This document shows, one piece after another, positions 41,594 through 51,825 of a stretch of DNA of 64,000 nucleotides. Below the pieces are notes generated by a model. The model did no database searches, was not told the DNA's origin, and saw only the letters and a program-made list of their open reading frames with translations. The stretch spans positions 79,049,620-79,113,619 of the forward strand of contig OY755244.1 of NCBI GenBank assembly GCA_963576725.1. The letters are read 5' to 3'. Position 1 is the stretch's first letter; each line of letters starts with the position of its first letter. The position numbers and the translations under genes are program-made. The stretch is from Azorinus chamasolen (lineage: Eukaryota > Mollusca > Bivalvia > Cardiida > Solecurtidae).

Positions 41594-43566
41594 ACCGTAT
41601 CCCCATGTATATTCATGTAATAAATAAGGACATCATGAATATACATTAGATTATATACAATGGCATATGCATACAGAAAGGTTTGGCCTTGACATATACC
41701 GTAGACCCATACCTATATATAACAAGAGTACCGCATACGGTACATAATACGCCCACTTGCAAACTTTCTCCAATTCAACATGCCTTATAAGCGTTGACAT
41801 TTTCTATTCTGTGCTTCAGATCTTGATTTCCATATTAAGTTGGTACTATTTTTTTAAAAAATCAAGTGAATATCTTATTAAATAAAAAAGTTACAGCTAA
41901 TCCTCATTTTTGCAGATTTTTGTAAAGTGCAACGGCCATAACTCTGTAAAGACAAACTGAATGAACTTCAAAATAAACTCAGCTTCAAATTTTGTTGCTT
42001 AAAACATTTGTGTTAAGTTGTTAAGTTTCATTTATATCAACCGACAAACTAAAAATTTACCGACTAACAAAGCAACAAACACACAAAGTTCAAGGACCAT
42101 AACTTTAGAATAAAATGACATATCAAAACCCCCGCAATATATGTGAAAATTCACATTAAGGTTTAACCATATAAAAAAATTGAAGCAAATATCATTGTAA
42201 ATGAAAAAGTTATGGCCATCCTCATATTTGCATAGATTTGCATTATTTTTTTAATTGCAAGGGCCATAACTCCGAAACAACAAATCAAACGAACCTCAGA
42301 ATTGACTTAGCTTCAGGTATTGATGCATTAAACATGTGTGTGAAGTTTCATTAATATCTGTCAAACAGTTTTCCCAGAAAACAGCGAACAAACTATATAC
42401 ATATATTTACATTATGTTTTAAGTAAAAGGGCCATAACTCCAAAACGACCAATCAAATGAACCTCAGAATCGACTCAGTATCAGATCTTGATGCATTTAA
42501 CATTTGTGCGAAGTTTCATTAATATATCTCAAACAGTTTTCCCAGAAAACAGCGGACAAACTTTTTGCATGTATTTGCATTATTTTTTCAGGACAAGGGC
42601 CTCAGACTCGACCTAGCTTTAGGTCTAGATGCATTAAACATGTGTATGAAGTTTCAAAAATATCTGTCAAATAGTTTTCCCAGAAAACAGCGGACAAACT
42701 ATTTGCATATTTTTCAAGCACAAGGGACATAACTCTGAAATGAAAAATCAAATGAACCTCAGAATCAACTCAGCTTCAGATCTTGAAGCATTTAACATTT
42801 GTGTGAAGTTTCATTAATATCTGTCATATAGTTTTCCCAGAAAACAGCGGACAAACTATTTGCATGTATTTGCATTATTTTTCAAGTAAAAGGTCCATAA
42901 CTCCGAAATGACAGATCACATGAGCCTCAGAATCGACTCAGCTTCAGACCTTGATGCATTAAACATTTGTGTGAAGTTTCATCAATATCTCTCAAATAGT
43001 TTTACCAGAAAACAGCAGACAGACTATTTGCATGTATTTGCATTATTTTTTTTAAGTAAAAGGGCCATAACTCCAAAACGACAAATCAAATGAACCTCAG
43101 AATCGATTCAGCTTCAGATCTTGATGCATTAAACATTTGTGTGAAGTTTCATTAATATCTCTCAAATAGTTTCCCCAGAAAACAGCGGAAAACTATTTGC
43201 ATATTTTTTAAGGACAAGGGCCATAACTCTGAAATGAAAAATCAAATGAACCTCAGAATCGACTCAGCTTCAGATCTTCATGCATTTAACATTTGTATTA
43301 AGTTTCATTAATATCTGTCTAATAGTTTTCCCAGAAAACAGCGGACAAACAAAATGTTGACGGACGAACGAACGAACGAACGAACGAACGAACGGACGGA
43401 CGGACAGGGCCACGACAATATACGACCACCTTTATTAGGTGGGCGTATAAAAATATATAAGCAAACAGAGCAGACTCTGATCAGACGGCTCCTATAGGAG
43501 CCGTCTGATCTGGGTCTACTCTGTTTCTAAAGGCGGAGAATGACGTATTTATGGTATACAGGGCTA
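41594..43566 (-). mobile_element. T-A MITE split by a pearl-like element
   Basis: The left part (CCCCATGTATATTCATGTAAT ... ACCTATATAT) and the right part (ATATATAAGCAAACAGAGC ... GACGGCTCCTATAGGAGCCGTC ...) reconstitute a T-A copy around 41721-43452. Confidence 0.7.
41721..43452 (+). mobile_element. pearl-like tandem-repeat element, apparently complete
   Basis: 5' AACAAGAGTACCGCATACGG, subterminal TACGCCCAC (41748). Then about eight 140-160-bp core units (GGGCCATAACTCC, CAAATCAAATGAACCTCAGA, TTCCCAGAAAACAGCGGAC), a (GAAC/GGAC)n tract at 43365-43405, and a terminal hairpin (43419-43449) of TATACG...CCACCT-TTATT-AGGTGGGCGTATA. No coding sequence. Confidence 0.75.
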
Positions 43567-43659
43567 AACATAACATCATTTTTAACAGTAGCATAGGATT
43601 TAAATACAGTTCAAGGTTATCTCCATATAATTGAAACGAGTCATTTGTACTCTTACCCC

Positions 43660-43849
43660 GTTGTACAAGATATTGACTGATTCACATCGTGATCTGGTGC
43701 TACGTTGATTTCTTCCGATCAGATCAAGCTTTAGAGTAGGTATTTACCGAGTGTCAAACAGCTTGGGTCCTAATGAGACGCAGAGATAGACAGCATCTCA
43801 TCTGGATCTAAGCTGTTTGTCAAAGAGATTTAAGCCAGTGAAGGGTTAA
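43660..43849 (+). mobile_element. T-G MITE
   Basis: CCGATCAGATCAAGCTTTAG, ACCGAGTGTCAAACAGCTTGG and a GATCC-type palindrome; ends GTGAAGGGTTAA. The left end is eroded. Confidence 0.65.
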
Positions 43850-44071
43850 GTGGAATCATAATTTCTTAAGTATTTCCGAATACAGGGATGGTTTTAAGAT
43901 TACCATAACAATTTGTCACAAGCTGGACTTAACTGTGGTAATTTAAATAATGTTTACGTCATAAACTTAATACCGAGACAGAAATGAAGACTTATGCTCC
44001 TTTATTGTATTTAGAAGAAGTTTACCGACGTCCTCATCAATTATGCCGACTATAAAAGTTTTTTCTTAATC
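43850..44071. other. no gene seen
   Basis: Unassigned. Confidence 0.3.
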
Positions 44072-44182
44072 TTAACCATTTACTCCATAAATATGCCTTT
44101 CTACACCTTTGCAAACAAAGTAGACCCAGATCAGACGGCTCCTGCAGGAGCCGTCTGATCAGGGCCTACTCAGTTTGCTTAT

Positions 44183-44266
<84 letters not shown>

Positions 44267-44279
44267 TATACATATATAT

Positions 44280-44311
<32 letters not shown>

Positions 44312-44421
44312 GATTCTTACAGTTGCTGCCATCCTGCCCATGTGCTATTATAATAATTTATCACATAAATATTCATGATGCCATTATTTCATACATGAAT
44401 ATTCATGGAGTAAAGGATTAA
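44072..44421 (+). mobile_element. T-A MITE carrying a TA/CA microsatellite
   Basis: TTAACCATTTACTCCATAAA ... GGAGTAAAGGATTAA; perfect core GACGGCTCCTGCAGGAGCCGTC. Confidence 0.87.
44184..44313. repeat. (TA)n(CA)n(TA)n microsatellite
   Basis: About 65 bp of pure TA, then CACACA blocks alternating with TATATA. It lies where other T-A copies read GGAATAATATAGATATG. Confidence 0.95.
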
Positions 44422-44471
44422 ATGATTAATTCAGCGAGATGGTTTTTGGCACATGCAGTAAGATTAAACTA

Positions 44472-44975
44472 CAGTTGAACTTCTATAACTCGAACTTCAA
44501 GGGACGGTACAAATTACAGTAAAACCTCTCTATAATGGACACTAAATTGTGTTAATTAGTTGGTATTTAGGGCAGGTGGCAGCTTAAAGCAAGGTGAAAG
44601 TAGAACAGAACGCTCCTATAGGAGCGTTCTGTTTTACTTTCACCTTGCTTTAAGCAGCCACATGCCTTTAAAACAAAATACTTGATGTAATTTAGTGGCC
44701 GTTATAGAGAAGGTTTACTGTAGTTCGAGATAAGAGGAGTTCGAGTCTGCAGATTTCTAATCTGAACAATTTCTCAAGGCCACAGCTTAATACGGGTCCT
44801 GCAGGAGCTTTCAGCATTACTTTAGATCTGTATTAAGCTGCCACATGTGTTTCTAGATATCTGTAGCAATACATTTAGACCAATTCTATATTGTAAGTTT
44901 TGGAAGGACTGGAGGTTTTGTTCGAGTTATCCCAAAGTTCGAGTTATCCGAGTTCGAGATATCGAAGTTCAACTG
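44472..44975. mobile_element. P-7 element (CAGTTGAACTTC) hosting P-4
   Basis: CAGTTGAACTTCTATAACTC ... GATATCGAAGTTCAACTG between TA pairs (44470-44471, 44976-44977). It contains AGTTCGAGTTATCC subrepeats and its own TAATACGGGTCCTGCAGGAGC palindrome remnant at 44788. The end resembles pogo/Tigger-type termini. Confidence 0.75.
44517..44720. mobile_element. P-4 MITE nested in P-7
   Basis: CAGTAAAACCTCTCTATAATG ... CGTTATAGAGAAGGTTTACTG with TA duplication. Palindrome of about 44-bp arms around AACGCTCCTATAGGAGCGTT. Confidence 0.9.
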
Positions 44976-45490
44976 TAATTGAATTTATATTGGACGTACT
45001 AAAACCATAGTCAGGTTTAACACCTTTCCTGTGCGACCTGACTTAACAAGCTTGGAGTTGTTACGGAAACTTGAACCATTACATAGGTGACTGTGGAGAG
45101 ATGTTCCGGAAATTTGAACCACTACAAAGATGACTGAATATTTGTTACGGAAATTTGATTTGAACCATTGTGAAGATTTGTTATCATAAGATCAGCGATA
45201 CCTGATCAGGGTATAATTTGTTGTAACAAAACACAAACCATGAACTATTAAACTGACTGATTAAGTAAACAATCGTCGTGCAATTGAGTTATGTAGCAAC
45301 GACAGAAAGGTAAAAAATCGGAAATTGAGATATGTAACAACGGCAGAAAAGTAACAAACTGGACACATATAGTAATATCTGCACTATATGCAACGGCAAG
45401 CAGCACATGTTGTGCCGTGGACCACTCTGGTTGAATAATTCTATTGTGAATATTGAAAAGATGCATATCTACAGAGGTAAAACATATGTA
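44976..45490. other. no gene seen
   Basis: Contains a loose three-fold repeat of TTACGGAAATTTGAACCA-like sequence (45058-45175). Otherwise unassigned. Confidence 0.4.
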
Positions 45491-45670
45491 CAGTAAAACC
45501 CAACTAAACCGGAATTCTAGTAGAGAAATATTTAGATACTTTAGGGCAGGTGGTTGCTTAAATCCTAGTGGAGCTTTCTGCATGACTTTCGCCCTGCATT
45601 AAACAGCCACCTGTCTCCAAGTCCGATATTTATACGAAATTTAACGTCCGGTTTAGAAGGGATTTTACTG
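45491..45670 (+). mobile_element. P-5 MITE, left arm deleted to the core
   Basis: CAGTAAAACCCAACTAAACC ... GGTTTAGAAGGGATTTTACTG with TA on both sides. The left arm stops at GGTTGCTTAA and jumps to the core's GGAGC. Confidence 0.82.
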
Positions 45671-45692
45671 TAATAGCACCTCATCAATAGTA

Positions 45693-45896
45693 CAGTAAAA
45701 CCTCTCTATAACGGACACTAATTTGTGTTAATTATTTGGTATTTAGGGCAGGTGGCTGCTTAAAGCAAGGTCAAAGTAAAACAGAACGCTCCTATAGGAG
45801 CGTTCTGTTCTACTTTTACCTTGCTTTAAGCAGCCACCTGCCTTCAACACAAAATATTTTATGTAATTTAGTGGTCGTTATAGAGAGGTTTTACTG
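45693..45896. mobile_element. P-4 palindromic MITE
   Basis: CAGTAAAACCTCTCTATAACG ... GAGAGGTTTTACTG with TA on both sides; near-perfect arms around AACGCTCCTATAGGAGCGTT. Confidence 0.92.
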
Positions 45897-45996
45897 TACT
45901 TATGTATGTGTTATCAGAATAGTATTTCCTCCAACATTCCAGGATGATGCAGTCATAAGTACAGCACTACATAATTTATCAACACAGGAGTGTTTT

Positions 45997-46238
45997 ATAA
46001 CCCTTTCCATGTTCTGTGTTTTTTTTCTCTCCTAATTTCAATATCTACTGGATATTCATGAATAAAGTAGTTATAATGAAATATGGAAGGTGGAGTATCG
46101 TAGCCATTTTTAGAAAGAGTAACAGATCTATCAAAGTTCATTAGCAAACAAAGCAAACCCAGACCAGACGGATCCTATAAGAACCGACTGTTCTGGGTCT
46201 ACTCTTTTATCAGATGCGTGAAAACACGTTTATATTAA
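45997..46238 (-). mobile_element. T-B MITE, right end lost
   Basis: ATAACCCTTTCCATGTTCTG ... GTGAAAACACGTTTATA, running straight into the TTAA of T-F. Confidence 0.7.
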
Positions 46239-46449
46239 CCCTTTCGCTGCCAAACTCTGTCGTATGCTAACTTTGTCGTCTGTTACAAATTTTCATTCTT
46301 TTGAATTTATTCATTAATGTTTCAAAAACATAGTAACAGTAACAAACAGTTTGGATCCTGATGAGACGCCGATTTACTCGGTGTCTCATCTTGATCCAAA
46401 CTGTTTGCATAGGTAATCACAGATCCGGCATTGGCAGCGGAAGGGTTAA
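46235..46449. mobile_element. T-F MITE
   Basis: TTAACCCTTTCGCTGCCAA ... TTGGCAGCGGAAGGGTTAA. The palindrome GATGAGACGCCGATTTACTC is of T-G style, so F and G share their centre. Confidence 0.85.
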
Positions 46450-46695
46450 ACTTTTCCCTTTAAATGTAAGTGTATCTTGACGCATCTGCAAACAGAGAAG
46501 ACCCAGATCAGACGGCTCCTACAAGAACCGTCTGATCAGGGTCTACTCTGTTTGCTTATGGTGTAATATATATCTGATTTTACAGCTTCTTTCTGAGCCA
46601 AAATGCCATGTGTTCATAAGCCAGTATAAAAATAATCTGATTAATATTCATGACGTCATTATTTCCTATATGAATATTCATCAGGGAAAGGTTAA
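46446..46695 (+). mobile_element. T-B/T-A mosaic MITE
   Basis: Starts TTAAACTTTTCCC. The core GGCTCCTACAAGAACC is imperfect. It ends with the T-A-type ATGAATATTCATCAGGGAAAGG-TTAA. Confidence 0.75.
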
Positions 46696-46699
46696 GGAA

Positions 46700-46845
46700 A
46701 GGGTAAATGCAGGGCAACAGTACTACAGAAAGTCCCTATAGAAATGTTTCTGTATAACCTTTTCTCCTACATCAAGCCATCACCTGTGTTAAAATTCCAG
46801 AATTCGGCTTCTTTTGAGTAAGTGTCGCAGTGCCGTAAAACCCAA
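46700..46845 (+). mobile_element. P-3 remnant
   Basis: AATGCAGGGCAACAGTAC, CCCTATAGAAATG core and CTTTTGAGTAAGTGTCGCAG; both termini eroded. Confidence 0.5.
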
Positions 46846-46972
46846 CTCACTCGTCCACTCTTCTGAGTAGTCGTACATGTACTAGAAGAACTCTAGTGTA
46901 TATAGAGACTGGTAGGCCATGATGTTTTCGTATCGGACGTGTCTTCCCTATCAAACAACTACAGCACAACGT

Positions 46973-47102
46973 TGTAATGAATAACGAGACAGGTGACTGG
47001 TCGTCATACTTTATTAGCTAAGGGACATAACTCTAAACAAGTAACATATACTAAACTACTGAAATGACCGGAATGCCCTAGATATAATGTGAATACATGA
47101 CA
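46973..47102 (-). mobile_element. 3' LTR (130 bp)
   Basis: TGTAATGAATAACGAGACAG ... GTGAATACATGACA. Identical over all 130 bp to 51696-51825, with TG...CA ends. Flanking 5-mers are AACGT (left) and CACGT (right), a 4-of-5 target duplication. Confidence 0.95.
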
Positions 47103-47115
47103 TCTCCCTTTTTCT
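47103..47115 (-). other. polypurine tract
   Basis: On the minus strand AGAAAAAGGGAGA lies immediately before the 3' LTR, the expected place for plus-strand priming. Confidence 0.85.
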
Positions 47116-47446
47116 AGTAAGTCAAAGTTTTAGTTCGATGATTTTAGATTGCAGTTGCAGTTTGTCTTTTCACACTTTAAGTGTATTTGCACTTTTGAAT
47201 ATAATGTTAATTAACACTTGTCTAATTGTCTAATTGTCTTTTAAAAACGAATTATATGCACTATTATATATTCATTATACATTTACCATGATGTTAACAT
47301 TTGTATAAAACCAAAAACTTATGCGGTACTACATGTATTGGCATTTCCAGTCTAAACATAAATTTCCCTTTCAACTGTGTTACACTCATAGTCTTTCATC
47401 TTGCCCGGGACGTTCATGGTTCTGCCTGATCGTCTCATAGGACACT

Positions 47447-47520
47447 TTCCTCCTGACTAGACTTCTGCTCGTACTGACTAGACTTCTGCTCGTACTGACT
47501 AGATTTCTGCTCATGCTGAC
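47447..47520 (-). repeat. 21-bp tandem repeat in the retrotransposon 3' region
   Basis: GACTAGACTTCTGCTCGTACT three times, then a decayed fourth. As protein this would be a 7-residue repeat, but no functional frame links it to Pol. Confidence 0.8.
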
Positions 47521-47546
47521 TTGGTTCATGCGCGACTGTTCCACGT

Positions 47547-47898
47547 AAACCTGGGTCACACAGGTTTCTTCCTCTTGATCTTAGTTCACGCATGGCTGTA
47601 ACCTGAGAACGTAGGTTACGCAAGTTCTCAGCATCTCTTGCGATGATTTCCCTAGAACCTGGGTCACACAGGTTCTGTCCTCGCGTTCCAGCTATTCTCA
47701 GACCTGGGTCACACAGGTCTGGTCATCCTGGTGTCACCATTCCTTTAGAGCCCGGGTTACACAGGCCCTTCCCTCTTTGCGCGATGTTTTTCCTCGAACC
47801 TGGGTCACACAGGTCCTTTTTCTCTCGCGCTGATGATCCTTCAGAGCCTGGGTCACACCTCGAGCAGATGTTTCCTTGGAACCTGGGTCACACAGGTT
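47547..47898 (-). repeat. hairpin minisatellite within the retrotransposon 3' end
   Basis: About eight units of 45-60 bp, each with an inverted repeat around GGTCACA. Stems vary in a compensated way: AAACCTG/CAGGTTT (47547), AGAACCTG/CAGGTTCT (47654), CAGACCTG/CAGGTCTG (47699), GGAACCTG/CAGGTTCC (47876). Three other units are imperfect. Confidence 0.8.
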
Positions 47899-48069
47899 CC
47901 ATTCATCCGCGCTCCCCTTACGCGGAAACCATGCTTTGGTAGGCTTCAGATGCTTACGGTTTCGTCGAAGTATCCTCCCTTCCGTTGTTTTAACTACATA
48001 CGATCTGGGGGCATTATGCTTTCTAACCACTGTTCCTGGTACAATTTCATTGTTATGCTCTATAAGCAC
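47734..48069 (-). pseudogene. pol: integrase C-terminal tail
   Basis: In frame with the integrase after two stops. It includes IEHNNEIVPGTVVRKHNAPRS, YVVKTTEGRILRRNRKHLKP: the small beta-barrel-like C-terminal domain common in Ty3/gypsy integrases, ending in the RRNRKHL motif. After KAWFPRK the frame runs into the hairpin repeat and is probably not functional. The two stops at 48133-48135 and about 48082 separate it from the core. Confidence 0.75.
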
Positions 48070-48132
48070 TCATTGTCCATCTTGTAATGGCGACAGCGGT
48101 TTTCTACCACATTGCTGATTGTAGTAGAATCT

Positions 48133-49005
48133 TTATTTCTTCTGACGTTGTCTGTGGAGCTCAGGCACCTTGTCAGTATCTGCATAGCTGGGTTTCAGAA
48201 CTGCTTTCGTTGCTGGTATTGCAGATTTTAACCGTCTTCCGATGTGCAACTGCGCCGGTGACAATCCTATGCTTTCTAATGGAGTGTTTCTATAGTCCAA
48301 TAAAGCTTTGCACGGATCATTGCTTTTCTTAATCAGGTTTTTTACCGTTTGCACATATCGTTCTGTTTGTCCATTTGCTTGACTATAATGTGGACTGGTT
48401 GTTGTGTGCACAAAGTTATATTCTTCAGCAAATTTCTTGAACTCATTGCTGGAGAATTGAGGTCCATTGTCCGAGACTAGTTGGTCTATATAGCCAAATC
48501 TTGCAAATTGTTTCTTTAAGTAGGAAATTACATTTCCTGAACTGAGATTGTCAAGTTTCTCTATTTCTGGCCACTTTGAGTAATATTCAATTGTTAGCAG
48601 ATAGTGTTGCCCTTTGTATTCAAACAAATCTGCTCCCACTTTGGCTGATGGTCTAACCGGAATCTCACTGGAGATCATAGTTTCCTTTTCATTTGTCTTT
48701 GTATTATTTTTCGCACAGATTGCACATTTCTCAACCATTTCCTGTATTTGAGCCATCATTTCTGGCCAAAACATGAACTGTCTTGCTCTTTCTTTACATT
48801 TGACAATTCCCATGTGTGTTTCATGCACAATTTTTAACATTTCTGCTCTCAATGTTTCTGGAATGAGAACTTTCTGTCCTTTGTACAGAATACCATCAAT
48901 ACTTGTGATCTCATGCTTGAACTGCCGGTATTTCTGTATTCTACTCGGTATTTCCGATTTTCTTTCTGGCCAGTCATTTTCAATCATTTCAGTTAAAATG
49001 CTCAT
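48133..49005 (-). pseudogene. pol: integrase region of the LTR retrotransposon
   Basis: 290 codons. The zinc-binding HHCC motif includes HETHMGIVKCKERARQFMFW and the pair CAICAK. The DDE core shows GADLFEYKG (first Asp), VSDNGPQFSSNEFKKF (second Asp) and SQANGQTERYVQTVKNL (catalytic Glu). The C-terminal part has HIGRRLKSAIP. Its Met at 49005 overlaps the end of the RNase H frame by a few bases, in a different register. The family normally makes one Pol polyprotein, so this is a frame change, not a separate gene. The frame ends with a TAA where relatives continue. It inserts element cDNA into host DNA. Confidence 0.9.
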
Positions 49006-49424
49006 TTCATCATCTTTATCTGCACTTCATTTATTTCAACATCAGTAACTAGTTTCTCAAATGTCTCTGGAAGATACAATCGTGATAGCGCGTCGGATAT
49101 CAACATTGTCTTTCCGGGCTTGTGTTTTACCTCAAAGTCATATTTTTGCAATGTTAATGAAAATCTTTGCACTCTTGGTCGTGCATCATTGATTGACTTC
49201 TTGAAAATATATTCAAGGGGTTTGTGGTCACTTTCTACTATGAAACGTCTCCCGTACACATAGTGATGAAATTTCTCGCAACCAAACACTATAGCCAAAG
49301 TTTCTTTTTCTATTTGAGCATATCTTTTTTGTGTGCTGTTTAACGCCCTGGATGCATACGCGATTGGCTTGCCATTTTGCAGCAATACTGCTCCAAATCC
49401 ACATGAACTAACATCAACATTCAA
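49002..49424 (-). pseudogene. pol: RNase H region
   Basis: 140 codons with NVDVSSCGFGAVLLQNGKPI, YASRALNSTQKRYAQIEKE, TLAIVFGCEKFHHYVYGR and ESDHKPLEYIF: the Asp, Glu and Asp positions of Ty3/gypsy RNase H. It starts downstream of a frame change at about 49435, where the preceding RT connection frame hits stops. Confidence 0.9.
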
Positions 49425-49642
49425 GACTAATTCTTTATCTTGTCATAGAATGCCAGAACAGGCGTCTCTGATGCCATTTGCTTGAGCTGTTCAAAACTCG
49501 CTTTCTGCTGTTCTTCCCAGTGCCATTCACAGTTCTTTTCTAGCAACACTCGTAGAGGGGCACTTACTTCTGACATGTGCGGTAAGAACTTTTGCAAGTA
49601 TGTAATGAATCCGAGGAATGTTTGCAGCTCTTTCTTATTCTC

Positions 49643-50920
49643 TTATTTTGCCATTTCTAGTACTGCTCTCACTTTCTCTGGATCTGCTTTCAGACCTTCT
49701 TTGGACAACTTGTGACCTACATACTCTACTTCTTTTTGTCGAAACTGGCATTTAGATGCACTCAACCTAAGATTCCACTCTTTTGCTCTTTCAAATAGAC
49801 TTTTCAACCTCTCATCATGCTGCTCTTGATTCTTTCCCCACACTAGTATATCATCTACAATCACTGCAGTTCCATCAAGTCCTTCAACCATCTCACTCAT
49901 GGTTCTCTGAAATATTTCTGGAATGGATTTTATTCCGAATGGAGCTCTTTTGAACCTATACCTCCCAAAGGGTGTGTTAAATGTTGTCAACTTTGAGCTT
50001 TCCTCATCCAATCTAAGTTGCCAAAACCCCGATGTAGCATCTAGTTTACTAAAAACTTTTGCATCTGGCATTTCTGCTACCACTTCTTTAATGGTTTTCA
50101 TTGGGAAATGTTCTCTTTGAATTGCATTATTTAGATCTTTTGGATCAATACAAATTCTCACAGATCCATTTGGCTTCGTTACAGTTACCATACTGTTTAC
50201 CCAAGGTGTTGGTTCAATTTGTTTCTCTATTACGCCTAGCTTTTCCATTCTCTCTAGCTCTACTTTTACTTTTTCTTTTAAAGCAATTGGCACCTTTCTA
50301 GGTGGATGAACAACTGGCTCTGCATCTTTGTCCAACTTTATTGTATGCTCTCCGGGAATGCAGCCTAAGCCTTCAAAAAGATCTCTGTATTCTGCCTCAA
50401 TTTGGAATATTCTCTTTATTAGGCCAATTTCTTCTGCAGTTTGTCCACTGATAATGGACGTTGACTGTGTGTCAACAACATAGAACTCTACATAAAAAAG
50501 TTCATTTCTGCACTGTAGATCCAAAGTCGATATACCTTCAGGCACAATTTTGTGTCCCGAGAATGAGCGTAAAGCTACTTCTGGCTTCTTCATTGGTCCA
50601 TGAAGCTTAAGTTTTTTATAGTCTTTCAAGGACAGCACATTGCACTTAGCTCCTGTGTCTAACTGAAATTTCACCTCTACATTATTCACAGTCAACTTTT
50701 CTTCGAAATTGTCAGTTTCTCTTTTTCTTCTTTTCATTTGTGAACAATGAACCGACAAACAAGGCATCATAATCATAATCCTCTTCTGAGACTTCATGAA
50801 CTTGAAACCTTCTATCTGTCCTTGTACCCGTTTTACATGCAACAGCAAAGTGGTCCATTTTACCACACTTATTACAACGTTTTCCTGTTGCGGGACATTG
50901 CTTTCCATGAACCCTACCAC
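49643..50920 (-). pseudogene. pol: protease and reverse transcriptase region
   Basis: 425 codons. Residues about 90-100 hold the aspartic protease motif FQLDTGAKCNVLS. RT motifs follow: PTPWVNSMVTVTKPNGSVRI, CIDPKDLN, FSKLDATSGFWQLRLDEES, FNTPFGRYRFKRAPFGI, and the catalytic VIVDDILVWG (first Tyr replaced by Ile-Val context). The frame ends at an in-frame TAA (49643-49645), after which the connection (KKELQTFLGF...) continues in the same register, so this stop is premature. The clade is Ty3/gypsy; small size and Gag layout suggest the mag/C-clade or Steamer-like elements of bivalves, but this is inference. Confidence 0.92.
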
Positions 50921-50984
50921 ATCTCGTACAAGCTTTCTGCTTAAATACTTTGTTTTGTTGGCTGACCAGGTGGCGGCTTAGCAA
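50712..50984 (-). pseudogene. gag: nucleocapsid zinc-knuckle region
   Basis: Contains CTRCGRVHGKQC and a canonical CX2CX4HX4C knuckle, CNKCGKMDHFAVAC, then an acidic tail (EVSEEDYDYDALF). It lies in a +1 register relative to the upstream Gag frame and overlaps the protease frame, which starts in a further +1 register over a purine-rich stretch near 50716-50735. Confidence 0.85.
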
Positions 50985-51583
50985 AGCTACTTGCTTTCTG
51001 TATAGGCTTTCTCTGACCTACTTTCTTAAGCATGTGTACATTGGGATCTTCGCCTACATTCATAGTTTTCAGTTGCTTTTGCGACATTTCATACGTTCTA
51101 CAAATCTCAGTGGCTTTCATCAAAGTCAGATCAGAACCCTCGTTAATCAATTTTTCTCTTACCTTTTTCGAGGTGATTCCAAAAACTATCCTATGTCTAA
51201 TCATTTTATCCTTCTCTCCTGCGTAGCCACAATCTGATGCTAGAATTTTCAGATCCGTAATGAATTGATCACAAGACTCATCTTGTTGCTGTACTCTACA
51301 TTGAAATTTGTACCGATTAAAAACTGTGTTCGATTTCGGCTCTACATACGCTGCAAATTTCGCTCGAATCGCCTCAGGATCCTTTTTCTCTTCTTCCGTG
51401 ACGTCCCATGTACCGTAAACTTCTCTCCCATGTTCTCCAACCCAAATCATAAGATAGTTTTGATTTTTCTTTTAACGGGCCTTTAAACATGAAATCTACG
51501 TGCGTGTAGAAAGTTTTCCACGTATTGACAAGATCCTTGCCTTCCCAATTCATCGTTGGAATATGACCATGTAAGCCTTCCAT
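50941..51583 (-). pseudogene. gag: Gag capsid region in two frames
   Basis: The first 45 or so codons (51583 down to about 51452, starting MEGLHGHIPTMNW) lie in one frame. The rest (51450-50941, WVGEHGREVYGTWDVTEEEK ... NRYKFQCRVQQQDESCDQFI ... ASDCGYAGEKDKMIRHRIVF) lies in the +1 frame. The switch is in an A-rich stretch near 51455-51470. RYKFQCRVQQ..ES.D.F and R.....GI are usual retrotransposon Gag signatures. It would form the particle shell. Confidence 0.85.
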
Positions 51584-51674
51584 TTTCTCGTGATTTCATA
51601 GAATACCGTAGAAAATGTTCCAAACTTTCTGTTTGTCAGGTTTATTTCATCGGATGGGCGCGAAAATGTCCGAT

Positions 51675-51695
51675 TTTTATAGATTTCTGACACCA
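51675..51695 (-). other. primer-binding site
   Basis: Immediately inside the 5' LTR the minus strand reads TGGTGTCAGAAATC. The first 11 nt are complementary to a ...TTCTGACACCA tRNA 3' end, as in some tRNA-Leu species. The identity of the tRNA is inferred. Confidence 0.7.
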
Positions 51696-51825
51696 TGTAA
51701 TGAATAACGAGACAGGTGACTGGTCGTCATACTTTATTAGCTAAGGGACATAACTCTAAACAAGTAACATATACTAAACTACTGAAATGACCGGAATGCC
51801 CTAGATATAATGTGAATACATGACA
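51696..51825 (-). mobile_element. 5' LTR (130 bp)
   Basis: Identical to 46973-47102. Together they delimit a 4,853-bp element (46973-51825). No TATA-like promoter is obvious in so short an LTR. Confidence 0.95.

Noticed and set aside
44159..44378. Tyr/Ile repeat proteins on both strands
   Set aside because: Translation of the TA/CA microsatellite.
46973..51825. Element considered as an endogenous retrovirus with env
   Set aside because: There is no frame between integrase and the PPT with signal peptide or membrane segments; that space is a hairpin minisatellite.
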